A stretch of DNA of 39,764 bases from Acidimicrobiaceae bacterium (GTDB taxonomy: Bacteria > Actinomycetota > Acidimicrobiia > Acidimicrobiales > RAAP-2): the NCBI GenBank assembly GCA_027314705.1, contig DAHVAJ010000075.1, positions 1 through 39,764 on the forward strand. Reading direction: 5' to 3'. The stretch's first letter is position 1. Every line of letters starts with the position of its first letter. Below, in pieces: positions 30,046 to 38,472 of the stretch. The position numbers and the translations under genes were made by a program. The notes below the pieces were generated by a model. That model saw only the letters and a list, made by a program, of their open reading frames with translations, searched no databases and had not been told where the DNA came from.

Positions 30046-31077
30046 ATGGACGGCGAGGGTGCGACCGGCATCGAGGAGATCATCCGGCGCAACATCGCCG
30101 CCCTGCGATCGAAGGCCAGTCTGACCCAGCTGGGCCTGGCCGAGGCCATGCTCGCCCACGGCATCGCCTGGTCGCGGGAGACCGTGGCCGCCGTCGAGGC
30201 GACCGACCGGCCGCTCGACCTGACCGAGGCCATCGCCGTGGCCGCCTGCCTCGAGGTCCCGCTGGCGCGCCTGGTGGCCACGGGGGCGTCGACCGTTGCG
30301 GTGGGCGGGTGCGAGTGGACGGCGCACTACCTCGGTGCGGCCATCGCCGGCACCGCCGCAGACGTCTTCCCCCCCGACGCCTACGCCACCCGCCGTCGCG
30401 TCCACGAGGTTCCGCGGGAGTGGCCGGGGGCGGAGCGGCCGGTGCCACCCGGTGGCGGTGCGGTACCTCCCGGCTCGCTGCCCGAACGCCGGCGCCGCCC
30501 GCGGGAGCGCTACCTCATGGATACCCAGGAGGAGGTGCCCGGGCGCGGGTACCGGCCACCCGGTGGCCCGTCGGAGGGCCCAGGGCAACCGCCGTCGGAG
30601 CGGCTCGAGCGTCGGCTCCGCCTCCGGGTCACGTCCGGCGACGTCGTGGGCACCGGGCCACCGGGCTGGTCGCGGGATCTCGACGTCGAGCGCGCCCGGC
30701 GCGCCGTCGAGCGGCCACCGGTCGGCGGGGCGCCCCGCCCGCCGTCCGGGGACCGGCCCGCCGTCGAACGAGAGGTGGCCGGCTCGTGGGAGCAGGGTGC
30801 CGAGCCTGACGGCGATGAGGAGTACGGGGACCAGGGGGTGGCGCTCAGCCCCGACGAGGCGGCGTGGGAGGCCACCCGGCTCAACATCATCCTGGCCAAC
30901 AAGGGGTACGGCGACAGCGACGTGACACGGTGGTGGAACTTCACTCCCCACCGCGAGCTCGGCGGTCGCACGGTGGCTGAGGCATGGCAGGAGGGCGCCT
31001 ACGACGCGGTCAGCCGGCTCATCCAGTCGCTCCCCGAAACCGAGGCCCGAGGGCGGGACCGCAGGCTCGAGGGCTGA
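30046..31077 (+). CDS. XRE-family DNA-binding protein with antitoxin-like C-terminus
   Basis: The 343-residue protein has an N-terminal XRE helix-turn-helix (about residues 10-75; IEEIIRRNIAALRSKASLTQLGLAEAM with the RETVAAVEA recognition region). A long Pro/Gly/Arg-rich middle (about 120-270) appears disordered. The C-terminal 60 residues (about 280-340) contain RWWNFTPHRELGGRTVAEAWQEGAYDAVSRLIQSL, which resembles the MbcA/ParS/Xre toxin-binding domain (DUF2384 type). Such proteins normally neutralise a RES-domain toxin encoded next door, but no RES gene is adjacent. It may be an orphan regulator or act on a distant partner. ATG 30046 is supported by the leaderless -10, and a strong hairpin follows the stop. 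Confidence 0.75.
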   Translation: MDGEGATGIEEIIRRNIAALRSKASLTQLGLAEAMLAHGIAWSRETVAAVEATDRPLDLTEAIAVAACLEVPLARLVATGASTVAVGGCEWTAHYLGAAIAGTAADVFPPDAYATRRRVHEVPREWPGAERPVPPGGGAVPPGSLPERRRRPRERYLMDTQEEVPGRGYRPPGGPSEGPGQPPSERLERRLRLRVTSGDVVGTGPPGWSRDLDVERARRAVERPPVGGAPRPPSGDRPAVEREVAGSWEQGAEPDGDEEYGDQGVALSPDEAAWEATRLNIILANKGYGDSDVTRWWNFTPHRELGGRTVAEAWQEGAYDAVSRLIQSLPETEARGRDRRLEG

Positions 31078-31080
31078 ACG

Positions 31081-31106
31081 CCGCCCCGGGTCGTGGCCCG
31101 GGGCGG
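31081..31106 (+). terminator. Hairpin after the XRE gene
   Basis: CCGCCCCGGG (31081-31090) and CCCGGGGCGG (31097-31106) form a perfect 10-bp stem with loop TCGTGG, 3 bp after the XRE stop codon. It is the strongest hairpin in the window. Confidence 0.65.
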
Positions 31107-31265
31107 AGGGCCCGCACCTGTCTCCCCCCGACGGCGGCCGCTCCCGGGGAGCCTGCGGACCGGCGGACCGGGCAGCCCCCCGGGCCCCTCTGCTGTGCTC
31201 CTTCACCGGGGAACCTGTCATGATCAGGAGGAGGGTCGAGCCGGCCCACTGCAGGGAGGTCCACC

Positions 31266-31538
31266 ATGGCCGATGCGGACGAGACACCTGACGCCGACGA
31301 GCTCCAGCTGGTCGAGGTGGAGGTCGAGGGCGTGGACGACCAGGGCAACCTGGTGAGCGACGACCTGGTCGTCGCCGTCGGCACCGACGGGACCGTCGTC
31401 GCCACCGACGAGACCGTCACGGTGGTCACGGCCGAGGGTGACGTCGTCGTCGACGAGACGCTGTCCGTCACCGGCGAGGACGGGACGTTGCACGCGATCG
31501 AGGAAGACGTCCTCGTCGTGGAGAGCGAAGACGAGTGA
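31266..31538 (+). CDS. Acidic repeat protein without Lys or Arg
   Basis: The 90-residue protein contains 29 Asp/Glu and not a single Lys or Arg. Four imperfect repeats of about 15 residues alternate beta-prone Val/Thr/Leu runs with acidic turns (LVVAVGTDGTVVAT, DETVTVVTAEGDVVV, DETLSVTGEDGTLHA and a final copy), so a small beta-rich fold is likely. GGGAGG lies 6 nt before ATG 31266. No family is recognised. Possible roles include metal binding, a surface or DNA-mimic protein, but none is shown by sequence. It follows the XRE gene on the same strand after a hairpin, so it probably has its own promoter. Confidence 0.72.
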   Translation: MADADETPDADELQLVEVEVEGVDDQGNLVSDDLVVAVGTDGTVVATDETVTVVTAEGDVVVDETLSVTGEDGTLHAIEEDVLVVESEDE

Positions 31539-31707
31539 CGCCCTGAGCCCCCCGGTCCGGGGTGCTCGGCGATCGTCGGCGGCGCCGGGGACCGTACCCC
31601 CGGTGTCCGACCGGGCACCGGAGCGGAGCGCTGTGCCGAGGCCCGTGGGACCGGGTCGGTCCCGAGACCCGCTCAAGGCGCCCCTCCCCGATGTCGATGT
31701 TGAGGGC

Positions 31708-31935
31708 ATGCCGGCCGACCTGGCGTTCGACACCGATGATCCCGAGTTCCAGCGGGGATTCGAGATCGGGATGCTCTGGGAGCGGCTGACTGCTGGCGGG
31801 AGGTGTCACATGGCCGTCAGCGCGAACAACGCGGAGATGGTGCTCCGCGTGGCCGAGACGTTGGGCTGCACGTTCTCGGGAACGGAGTTCGGCGACGAGC
31901 GGATCTCGGTCGAGCTCCACATGGTCGGCGCCTGA
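31708..31935 (+). CDS. Small conserved-looking protein, 75 residues
   Basis: The frame reads MPADLAFDTDDPEFQRGFEIGMLWERL, then MAVSANNAEMVLRVAETLGCTFSGTEFGDERISVELHMVGA. It looks like a real soluble alpha/beta protein with a helix start at FEIGMLWERL. ATG 31708 is poorly spaced from its GAGG (2 nt); an alternative GTG at 31603 would add 35 residues. The function is unknown. It is on the same strand as the acidic protein, 169 bp downstream. Confidence 0.55.
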   Translation: MPADLAFDTDDPEFQRGFEIGMLWERLTAGGRCHMAVSANNAEMVLRVAETLGCTFSGTEFGDERISVELHMVGA

Positions 31936-32252
31936 CACGACGGCACGGGCACGCCGAGCCACGCACCGTGCCGCCTTCGCCCCGAGCATCGGCCGCAGGC
32001 GTCCGCCGGTGCCGGTGCTCCCTCCCTGCTGCTCAGCACCGCGGCCGGCCGCGGTGTCCGACCCGAACCGGCCTGGGCGCCGGCTCGACGAGGCGGGCGG
32101 CACCGAGGGGTCGGCTTCCTGCGTGGCTGTTCCCGTGACCTGACTCCGTCCTCGCTTCCGATGTCTGGAGCCTCCGCGGACACCCGGGCGAACCAGGAAG
32201 CAGATGGACGGTGCGCGGGGCCTCGCGACTCTTCCTTCGCGACAACACAGGG
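31936..32252. other. Non-coding stretch before tRNA-Arg
   Basis: I see no convincing gene, hairpin or repeat in these 317 bases. Open frames on the minus strand here read through the adjacent tRNA gene and are not coding. Confidence 0.5.
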
Positions 32253-32325
32253 TGCCCACGGCAGGATTTGAACCTGCGACACCTCATTTAGGAAACGAGT
32301 GCTCTATCCCCTGAGCTACGTGGGC
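32253..32325 (-). tRNA. tRNA-Arg (anticodon CCT)
   Basis: The 73-nt cloverleaf on the minus strand has acceptor GCCCACG paired with CGTGGGC, D stem GCTC/GAGC, anticodon stem CTCGT/ATGAG around loop TTCCTAA (anticodon CCT, reading AGG), and T stem GCAGG/CCTGC with TTCAAAT. The discriminator is A and no CCA is encoded. The restriction-modification island begins about 110 bp beyond its 5' end. Confidence 0.95.
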
Positions 32326-32329
32326 GGGA

Positions 32330-32363
32330 CTTCCGCGTGAGCCTCCGCGTGGGGCTCCGCGTG
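32330..32363. repeat. Three copies of CCGCGTG near tRNA-Arg
   Basis: CCGCGTG occurs three times within 34 bases (TTCCGCGTG, CTCCGCGTG, CTCCGCGTG) just upstream of the tRNA-Arg 5' end. They could be part of its promoter region or a chance cluster. Confidence 0.4.
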
Positions 32364-32458
32364 TAGATCGTCCGTCAGCCTACGCCGAGTGCACTCAGCG
32401 ACGGCTCTCGACACGCTCACGAAGTAGCCTCTACACAATGCACTCTTTGTGTTTCGTT

Positions 32459-32464
32459 TATGAT
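32459..32464 (+). promoter_or_regulatory. -10 element of the winged-helix gene
   Basis: TATGAT is a good -10 match 9 nt before GTG 32474. It supports the shorter start of that gene. Confidence 0.45.
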
Positions 32465-32473
32465 TGTAGGACT

Positions 32474-32815
32474 GTGTCTAGGACCCGTCGAATAGCTGAA
32501 CTCGAGACCGAGCTGTCCAAGCAAGAGTTCGAGGTGGCCGAGGCGGTGGCCCGATACCGAGGGATCGAGGCTGAGCTGGAATCGATGCGCGCCGGCGTGG
32601 CACTGGAGGACAACCTTGAGGGAATGGCGCGGACAGACGCGATTCTGTCTGTGCTGCATGAGGCTGATGGAAGCCTCTCCCCTAGCGAGGTCGTGCGCAG
32701 GCTCCATGTCGCGGGCCGGAATGACCAGTCCCGATCCGTCACAGCAACGCTTGCATACCTACTTCAAAAGGGCCGCATAGAGAAGATTGGGCGAGGTAGG
32801 TACTTCGCGGCCTAA
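32474..32815 (+). CDS. Coiled-coil/winged-helix protein next to the R-M locus
   Basis: The 113-residue protein begins with a heptad-like helix (residues 1-45, RRIAELETELSKQEFEVAEAVARY), then a winged-helix domain (about 52-113; DAILSVLHEADGSLSPSEVVRRLHVAG and the wing RIEKIGRGRYFAA). It is probably a dimeric DNA-binding protein and could regulate the restriction genes it faces. GTG 32474 was chosen because TAGGA and a TATGAT -10 precede it; an upstream ATG at 32438 would add 12 residues. Codon use and base composition match the AT-richer island. It converges with hsdS. Confidence 0.75.
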   Translation: MSRTRRIAELETELSKQEFEVAEAVARYRGIEAELESMRAGVALEDNLEGMARTDAILSVLHEADGSLSPSEVVRRLHVAGRNDQSRSVTATLAYLLQKGRIEKIGRGRYFAA

Positions 32816-32834
32816 CAACAAACTGGCCCGCTAA

Positions 32835-32849
32835 ATGATTAGCAATCAT
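32835..32849. terminator. Small inverted repeat between convergent genes
   Basis: ATGATT-AGC-AATCAT is a perfect 6-bp inverted repeat with a 3-nt loop between the winged-helix gene and hsdS. It is AT-rich and weak as a terminator. Confidence 0.3.
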
Positions 32850-32886
32850 CTAGTACCCGCAACGTCAGAGCGCTAAGCGCGAGAGA

Positions 32887-34512
32887 TCACCGGCCTACGC
32901 TCGCCAGAAGCGCTCTCGAGGACACGATGCATTCAGCGGCTCGCCACTTGAGTGCACGATCAAGATCATCGCAGGACGCAAGAACGGCATCGACCGCCAA
33001 CACAATCCGCCGCTGCTCCTCGGCAGGTGGAATAGGTACTGGAATAAGCCGGAGCTTGGCCGCCTTGATCCCAAGGGCAGTCATACCAGTAGCCCTCTTA
33101 CGCAGCTCGATGCTGAACCATGGGCTCAGGAGAAGCAATTCCAGGAAACGGCCACTGAAATCAGCGTATGGGGACAACACAATCGTTCGCTGCGCTAGTG
33201 CGAATCGCTCATCTGACCTCACTTGAGCCGCATTTCCCATGGGAGCCTCGGTTGTGAATAGGACATCTCCTTTTGATGGGAGCCCCCTCGTCATCCATTC
33301 TGAATACGTTGACTCACTCACAAATTCAGTAGGGAGCGGATTGATGACTCCTCGCCGAATGTTCTTGGCCGTTATGAGCGGAACGCCTGAATCAGTCTTC
33401 TCAGGTGTCCTTCCGCGATAGTCGATAAAGCGGGCAACATCTTGCAGCGGGCGTATTTCCCACTCAGCTGGAACCGCCAATGACGGCTCAAATGGGTCGC
33501 TACCGTTCACGTATCGGGTGGATCCAATTTTGACTAACTCTTCCCTAGCCGATTGCATTCGGCTCACGATTTCCGAAACTTCTTCGTCTCCTGCCTCGAT
33601 TCGGCTCAATCGACCGCTGATAGCCAAATTCAAAACCGTCCCACGAATGTCTTCGACATCATCAGAAGAAGTGGCAAGATGTACGAAGTGACGATCGATC
33701 CTCGCCCAATGCTCCCGCATCGTCGTTTGTTCTTCGCAATCGCGGAGTGCTTTCAGCGCCGCACGCCTAGCCATCGATCGAGTCGCGTCGCGCATCTGCA
33801 GCCCGGCTACCAGTTCGTCGCATTGCGTCATGAGCTCTTCGACCGCAGCGACGATTCGCACCTGTTCTCCCAATGGGGGCAGTGGTACAGGTAGTTTGAG
33901 AATCGACTTCTTCGAAACCCCTCCGATGATTCCCGTCATCTGACTCCTGAAGGCAGCCTGAAATTGAGAAGAGAGGTAGACGATGAGAAGATACTCCGGA
34001 ATTACTCCCTCAATAGTCTCATTCGCCAATAGCTTATTGCCGAAGCAGATCTCTCGATCCGTAATTCCCATCTTCCGTCCCGCGCTTCCGCCCTCGAGGC
34101 AGATGAGGACCGACTTCGGCTTCGCTCGTTTGAAAGATGAATCGTCATCCGCGACTCTCAACCCATTCTCATAAACGATCGGCTCCCTCCCATAGCCAAC
34201 ATCCTTGGTAGCCACATACGCGACCCCGTCTAGATTTGAAGCGAGCCGCGTCTTTACCACGGTACTGGCGCTGTCTCCGCTAAAGAGTCGCCCTGTGGCC
34301 GCTAGGCTTGTCCATGTCCATGTCGAGGGAATTGTAGGAAGGTCGGACTCATCTGGGTGTATCGGGACATCGGCCACATCGCCATCGGTTTCGAGTTGCT
34401 GAACCAATCGTGCACTAACCGCCAAATCGAAAACCAAGATCCGTAGTGAATCTATGCCGCCGTCCGCCTCCACAGTCACTTCTAGATTTGCTATCACTTT
34501 TTCGATGTCCAC
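32887..34512 (-). CDS. hsdS: Type I restriction-modification specificity subunit
   Basis: The 541-residue S subunit sets the DNA target of a type I restriction-modification enzyme. It has two target-recognition domains (about residues 55-215 and 345-525), each ending in the typical LPLPPLGEQ-like motif (VPLPPLGEQVRIVAAV and VPIPPAEEQRRIVLAV), followed by helical conserved regions (about 215-330 and at the C-terminus) that hold the spacing. A complete two-part recognition sequence is therefore expected. GTG 34512 overlaps the hsdM TAG stop by one base. The composition is about half GC, much lower than in the left part of the window, which marks it as acquired. Confidence 0.93.
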   Translation of the reverse strand: MDIEKVIANLEVTVEADGGIDSLRILVFDLAVSARLVQQLETDGDVADVPIHPDESDLPTIPSTWTWTSLAATGRLFSGDSASTVVKTRLASNLDGVAYVATKDVGYGREPIVYENGLRVADDDSSFKRAKPKSVLICLEGGSAGRKMGITDREICFGNKLLANETIEGVIPEYLLIVYLSSQFQAAFRSQMTGIIGGVSKKSILKLPVPLPPLGEQVRIVAAVEELMTQCDELVAGLQMRDATRSMARRAALKALRDCEEQTTMREHWARIDRHFVHLATSSDDVEDIRGTVLNLAISGRLSRIEAGDEEVSEIVSRMQSAREELVKIGSTRYVNGSDPFEPSLAVPAEWEIRPLQDVARFIDYRGRTPEKTDSGVPLITAKNIRRGVINPLPTEFVSESTYSEWMTRGLPSKGDVLFTTEAPMGNAAQVRSDERFALAQRTIVLSPYADFSGRFLELLLLSPWFSIELRKRATGMTALGIKAAKLRLIPVPIPPAEEQRRIVLAVDAVLASCDDLDRALKWRAAECIVSSRALLASVGR

Positions 34513-35978
34513 TAGGCGTACCCGAGTGCTTCAGCAAGACTGCTTCTCAGAGCTTCCTGCGCCTCAGTTACTGCATTCGAAGCCAGTGAATACCTGTCAA
34601 GTAGCACATCAGGATCCTCATACCCGACATCTGCTGTATAGGGATTCTTTATGTCAAGGTTGTACTCGGCTCCAATGATTTTTTCGATTGGAACGCACCA
34701 GGATCGTTCGCCCTCTGAACGGTCATTCCACCATGTTCGTTCTGCATCAAACTCTTTCAATCGCATCGGCTTGGTCTTTGAATAGTTCTTATATCCCTCG
34801 GGATACGGATGTTCGTAGAACCACACTTCCTTCGTTGGCTCACCCTTCTGAAAGAACAGAAGATTCGTCTTGATCGGAGTGTAGGGTGCGAATACTCCGT
34901 TCGGAAGCCGAACGATCGTGTGCAGATTGCATTCCTCGACGAGCCGCTTCTTGATCCGAGTCTTGATCCCCTCGCCAGATAAGGTTCCGTCTGGCAAGAC
35001 GATTGCCGCACGACCCCCGTCTTTCAATAGCTCCATGACAAGTACGAGGAAGAGATCGGCGGTCTCTCGCGTCCGGAACTCAGTCGGGAAGTTGTTCTCG
35101 ATGCCGTCCTCTTCCATACCCCCGAACGGTGGGTTTGTGACGATGACATCGACAGCATCGTCAGGCCCGTAACTCTGGAGCGGGCGGGCGAGGGTGTTAC
35201 CGTGCCGCACAGTGGTCGGCACTTCGACACCATGGATCATCAGGTTCGTCGTGCAGAGCAGATGGGGAAGTGCCTTCTTTTCCACTCCACGGATGTTCGC
35301 CTTCAGCATGGCCAGGTCTTGAGGCGTCTTGGCCTGCGGCCGCATGTGCTCGAGGGCTCCCGTCAGGAAACCTCCGGTACCGCATGCCGGGTCGAGCACC
35401 AACTCGCCGAGCTGAGGATCGACCATCTCCACGGCGAACTGCGTCGCGGCTCGGGGCGTGTAGAACTCCCCGGCATTTCCCGCACTCTGGAGATCGCGGA
35501 GAATTCCCTCATAGAGTTCGCCGAACAGGTGCCGAGTTGGCGCCGAGTTGAAGTCGATGTCCTGGTTGATCTTGTTGATGACCTGGCGGAGCAGGACACC
35601 CGATTTCATGTAGTTGTGGGCATCTTCGAACACACTTAGCAGCAAGGCGGCGCGAGCATGCGACGGTCCGCTCAGCTCATCGAGATTCAGTTCCTTCATT
35701 GTGGGGAACAGCTGTCCATCGATCAGCTGTAGTAGGTCGTCGCCCGTCGGAGCGTCCTTACCCAATGCCTCCCCGTCTGCCCAAGCTTCCCAGCGCAGTG
35801 GTGCAGGAATCGGTGAGATGTAGCTGGGATCCTCGAGCTCCGTCTGGAGCTCGAGATCGCTGTAGATCTTGAAGAACAGCATCCATCCCAGCTGGCCGAT
35901 GCGTTGGGCGTCGCCGTCGACGCCGGCGTCTTTCCGCATTATGTCCTGCAGGGACTTGATCGTGGTACTCAGGGACAA
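34512..35978 (-). CDS. hsdM: Type I restriction-modification methyltransferase subunit
   Basis: The 488-residue N6-adenine methyltransferase opens with the classic LSTTIKSLQDIMRKDAGVDGDAQRI. Motif I, for SAM binding, is DPACGTGGF (196-204) and the catalytic NPPF is at 282-285. An N-terminal helical domain (1-150) is complete. TTG 35978 was preferred over ATG 36026: it gives the family's usual start, and TGGAG lies 6 nt before it, just after the hsdR stop. Base composition changes inside the gene: the 5' half is GC-rich and the 3' half is close to 48% GC, like hsdS. The subunit pairs with HsdS to methylate and with HsdR to restrict. Confidence 0.94.
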   Translation of the reverse strand: MSLSTTIKSLQDIMRKDAGVDGDAQRIGQLGWMLFFKIYSDLELQTELEDPSYISPIPAPLRWEAWADGEALGKDAPTGDDLLQLIDGQLFPTMKELNLDELSGPSHARAALLLSVFEDAHNYMKSGVLLRQVINKINQDIDFNSAPTRHLFGELYEGILRDLQSAGNAGEFYTPRAATQFAVEMVDPQLGELVLDPACGTGGFLTGALEHMRPQAKTPQDLAMLKANIRGVEKKALPHLLCTTNLMIHGVEVPTTVRHGNTLARPLQSYGPDDAVDVIVTNPPFGGMEEDGIENNFPTEFRTRETADLFLVLVMELLKDGGRAAIVLPDGTLSGEGIKTRIKKRLVEECNLHTIVRLPNGVFAPYTPIKTNLLFFQKGEPTKEVWFYEHPYPEGYKNYSKTKPMRLKEFDAERTWWNDRSEGERSWCVPIEKIIGAEYNLDIKNPYTADVGYEDPDVLLDRYSLASNAVTEAQEALRSSLAEALGYA

Positions 35979-35991
35979 TTCTGGCTCCAGT

Positions 35992-38397
35992 TCAGGCGGT
36001 CTTGTAGATTTCGGTGGACAAGTCATGGACGGCGTCCAGGTACCCCTGACGACCTCCGAATGCCTTGACGATTTCGATCGGTGTTCCGATTTCCGTGAAT
36101 GGCTCGAGCTGCAGGATTTCGATCTCGCCGAGGTCTTCGAGCCCCTGGTCGGCGTACTTGTCCAAGAGCGCGTCGAGCACGGCGCGAGCCTGAACGCCGT
36201 ACTTGGTGAACACGTCCCGCTTCTTGACGTTGCTCACGCGTTCCTGGCGAGTCAGCGGCGGCTGGTCGAACGCCACATGGCAGATGAGGTCGAATGGGCT
36301 CAGGTCGCCGCCGGCACTCTCGGCCAGGGCATCAATAAGGATGCCCTGTTCGAGTAGCTCATCCAATATCACTTGCTTGCGGTCGGACTCGTTCCACTTC
36401 TTGAGGAAGTCGTCGAGGGTGGCGAACTCGCTCTGGACAGTCTTGCGGGTGTAGTCCTTCAACGACTCGGTGATGAGCTTTCCGTCCTTGTCGTAGTACT
36501 GGACTCGCTCGGCAAGGACCTTGAACTCGGTCCCACTCACACGGAAGACGATTTCTGAGTCGTCGTCACCGGCAGCCACATCGATGACGTCTCCGGGATC
36601 CAAGACGATGTAGTCCTTGCCATCGACGGTCATGGTCACCGTCAGATCAGGGTTGACCACAATCTCAGGCTTCGCATCGCCGAAATCTTCGTCCTGCAGG
36701 GGTGGTCCGTCCCACTCGGGGTCAGCGAAGAGCTCTGTTGCTTTGCGGAAATCAAGGATTGTAAAGAAGAACTTGCCGTAATCGGTACGCAGTCGAGTGC
36801 CACGGCCGATGATTTGTTTGAACTCGGTCAGGGACTGGATCCGCTGATCGAGCGCGATGACGTGACAGGTCTGAGCATCGACGCCTGTGCTCATCAGCTT
36901 CGAAGTCGTGGCAATAACGGGGAATGCCCGCTTGGGATTGATGAAGTTGTCGAGCTGGGCCTTCCCTTCCGGGCTGTCGCCGGTGATCCTCATCACGTAT
37001 CGGTCGTCCTGGAGGACGAGCTCAGTGTTCAGGGGATCGTTCACCAATGCCTGGCGCATCCGCTCGGCGTGGTCGATGTTCTGACAGAACACGATGGTCT
37101 TGTTCATCGGATCGGTCTCGTGGAGGAACGTGCTGATCCAGTCGGCCGTGGCGCGGTCCCGATCCGGGAACACGATGGTCTTGTCGAAGTCCTTCTGGTT
37201 GAAGATCTGATCCGTGATGACGTTGCCGAAGTCGTCGACCTCGCCCTTCTTCGGGCGCCAACCCAGGGCGTCGTGGTCGAAGTCGACGCGGACCACCTTG
37301 AACGGGGCGAGGAATCCGTCGTCGATCCCCTGCTTCAGCGAGTAGCTGTAGACCGGCTCCCCGAAGTAGTCGATGTTGGAGACATACTTCGTCTCCTTCG
37401 GAGTCGCGGTCATGCCCAATTGGATGGCCGAATCGAAGTAGTCGAGTATCACGTGCCATGCCGAGTCGGCGTCCGCACTCCCTCGGTGGCACTCGTCGAC
37501 CACAATGACGTCGAAGAAGTCCTTGGAGAACTTGTCGTAGATCGGCTCGTTCGACTCGCCTGACTCGGCATCCTTGCCGCCGATGATCGCCTGATAGAGC
37601 GACAGGTAGATCTCGTAGGAGGTGTCCACGTGGCCGGACGACTTGTCGACCAGGCTGCGATCGAGTTTGACCATGGCATCCCCGAAGGGGGCGAAGTCGT
37701 TGATCTTCGACTGGTCGACCAGAATGTTGCGGTCGGCCAAAAAGAGCACCCGTTTGGCGTCGCCGTTCTTCCACAGCCGCCAGATGATGTTGAACGCGGT
37801 GTAGGTCTTTCCGGTGCCGGTCGCCATGGTCAGCAGCAGGCGGCGCTGCCCTTTGGAGATGGCCTCGATCGTTCGGTTGATCGCCAGTTGTTGGTAGTAG
37901 CGGGGCATCTTGCCCGTGAGGTCCGAGTGGTTTGGGCTGGTCACCAGTTCCTGGTCGACGGACTCCAGGCCCTTCCACATCTTGTAGTGGGACCAGAGCG
38001 TCTCGGGAGACGGGAACTCGTCCAAGGAGAGGTTCTGCTCGATGATGTCGAAGGTGCCCGTTCGGTCGTGGAAGACGAAGCCGTCCCCATTCGACGAGAA
38101 GACGAAGGGCACGTCCAGCGAGTTGGCGTACTCGAGCCCTTGCTGAATGCCGGCCCCCACTGAATGGTTATTGTCCTTGGCTTCGACGACGGCGATCGGA
38201 AGGTTGGGCTTATAGAACAGGAGGTAGTCGGCGCGCTTGCCCTTTCCTCTGGCGACCAGCTTGCCTCTAACGATGATCCGGCCGTCGGTGAAGGAGAACT
38301 CGCGCCGACGGAGATTCCCGGTCCAACCGGCCTTTCCGAGCGCGGGAGTGATGAAGCGATCGCAGATGTCGGACTCTGACAGTGCCTTCTTGTTCAT
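35992..38397 (-). CDS. hsdR: Type I restriction-modification restriction subunit
   Basis: The 801-residue R subunit holds a nuclease and a DNA translocase. The N-terminal PD-(D/E)xK nuclease shows Asp57 in ADYLLFYKPN and VEAK at 71-74. The SF2 helicase follows, with Walker A ATGTGKT (192-198), DECH (301-304), MTATP and the later QIIGRGTRLR motif. The C-terminal part (about 600-801) resembles the R-subunit end of EcoEI-type enzymes. ATG 38397 has GGAACGAG upstream. It is the only R gene in the locus, between two M/S sets, and its stop lies 13 bp before the hsdM TTG, so R, M and S are probably co-transcribed. Confidence 0.93.
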   Translation of the reverse strand: MNKKALSESDICDRFITPALGKAGWTGNLRRREFSFTDGRIIVRGKLVARGKGKRADYLLFYKPNLPIAVVEAKDNNHSVGAGIQQGLEYANSLDVPFVFSSNGDGFVFHDRTGTFDIIEQNLSLDEFPSPETLWSHYKMWKGLESVDQELVTSPNHSDLTGKMPRYYQQLAINRTIEAISKGQRRLLLTMATGTGKTYTAFNIIWRLWKNGDAKRVLFLADRNILVDQSKINDFAPFGDAMVKLDRSLVDKSSGHVDTSYEIYLSLYQAIIGGKDAESGESNEPIYDKFSKDFFDVIVVDECHRGSADADSAWHVILDYFDSAIQLGMTATPKETKYVSNIDYFGEPVYSYSLKQGIDDGFLAPFKVVRVDFDHDALGWRPKKGEVDDFGNVITDQIFNQKDFDKTIVFPDRDRATADWISTFLHETDPMNKTIVFCQNIDHAERMRQALVNDPLNTELVLQDDRYVMRITGDSPEGKAQLDNFINPKRAFPVIATTSKLMSTGVDAQTCHVIALDQRIQSLTEFKQIIGRGTRLRTDYGKFFFTILDFRKATELFADPEWDGPPLQDEDFGDAKPEIVVNPDLTVTMTVDGKDYIVLDPGDVIDVAAGDDDSEIVFRVSGTEFKVLAERVQYYDKDGKLITESLKDYTRKTVQSEFATLDDFLKKWNESDRKQVILDELLEQGILIDALAESAGGDLSPFDLICHVAFDQPPLTRQERVSNVKKRDVFTKYGVQARAVLDALLDKYADQGLEDLGEIEILQLEPFTEIGTPIEIVKAFGGRQGYLDAVHDLSTEIYKTA

Positions 38398-38472
38398 GCT
38401 CGTTCCGATCCGTGCCTACCGTCACCAATCCGCCGGCTCGCGAATCGGTATGGCCCCTGAGAGTAGAGCAGG

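Noticed and set aside
30046-31538. Toxin-antitoxin pair of XRE protein and acidic protein
   Set aside because: The acidic protein has no RES or other toxin motif, a strong hairpin separates the genes, and the gap is nearly 190 bp.
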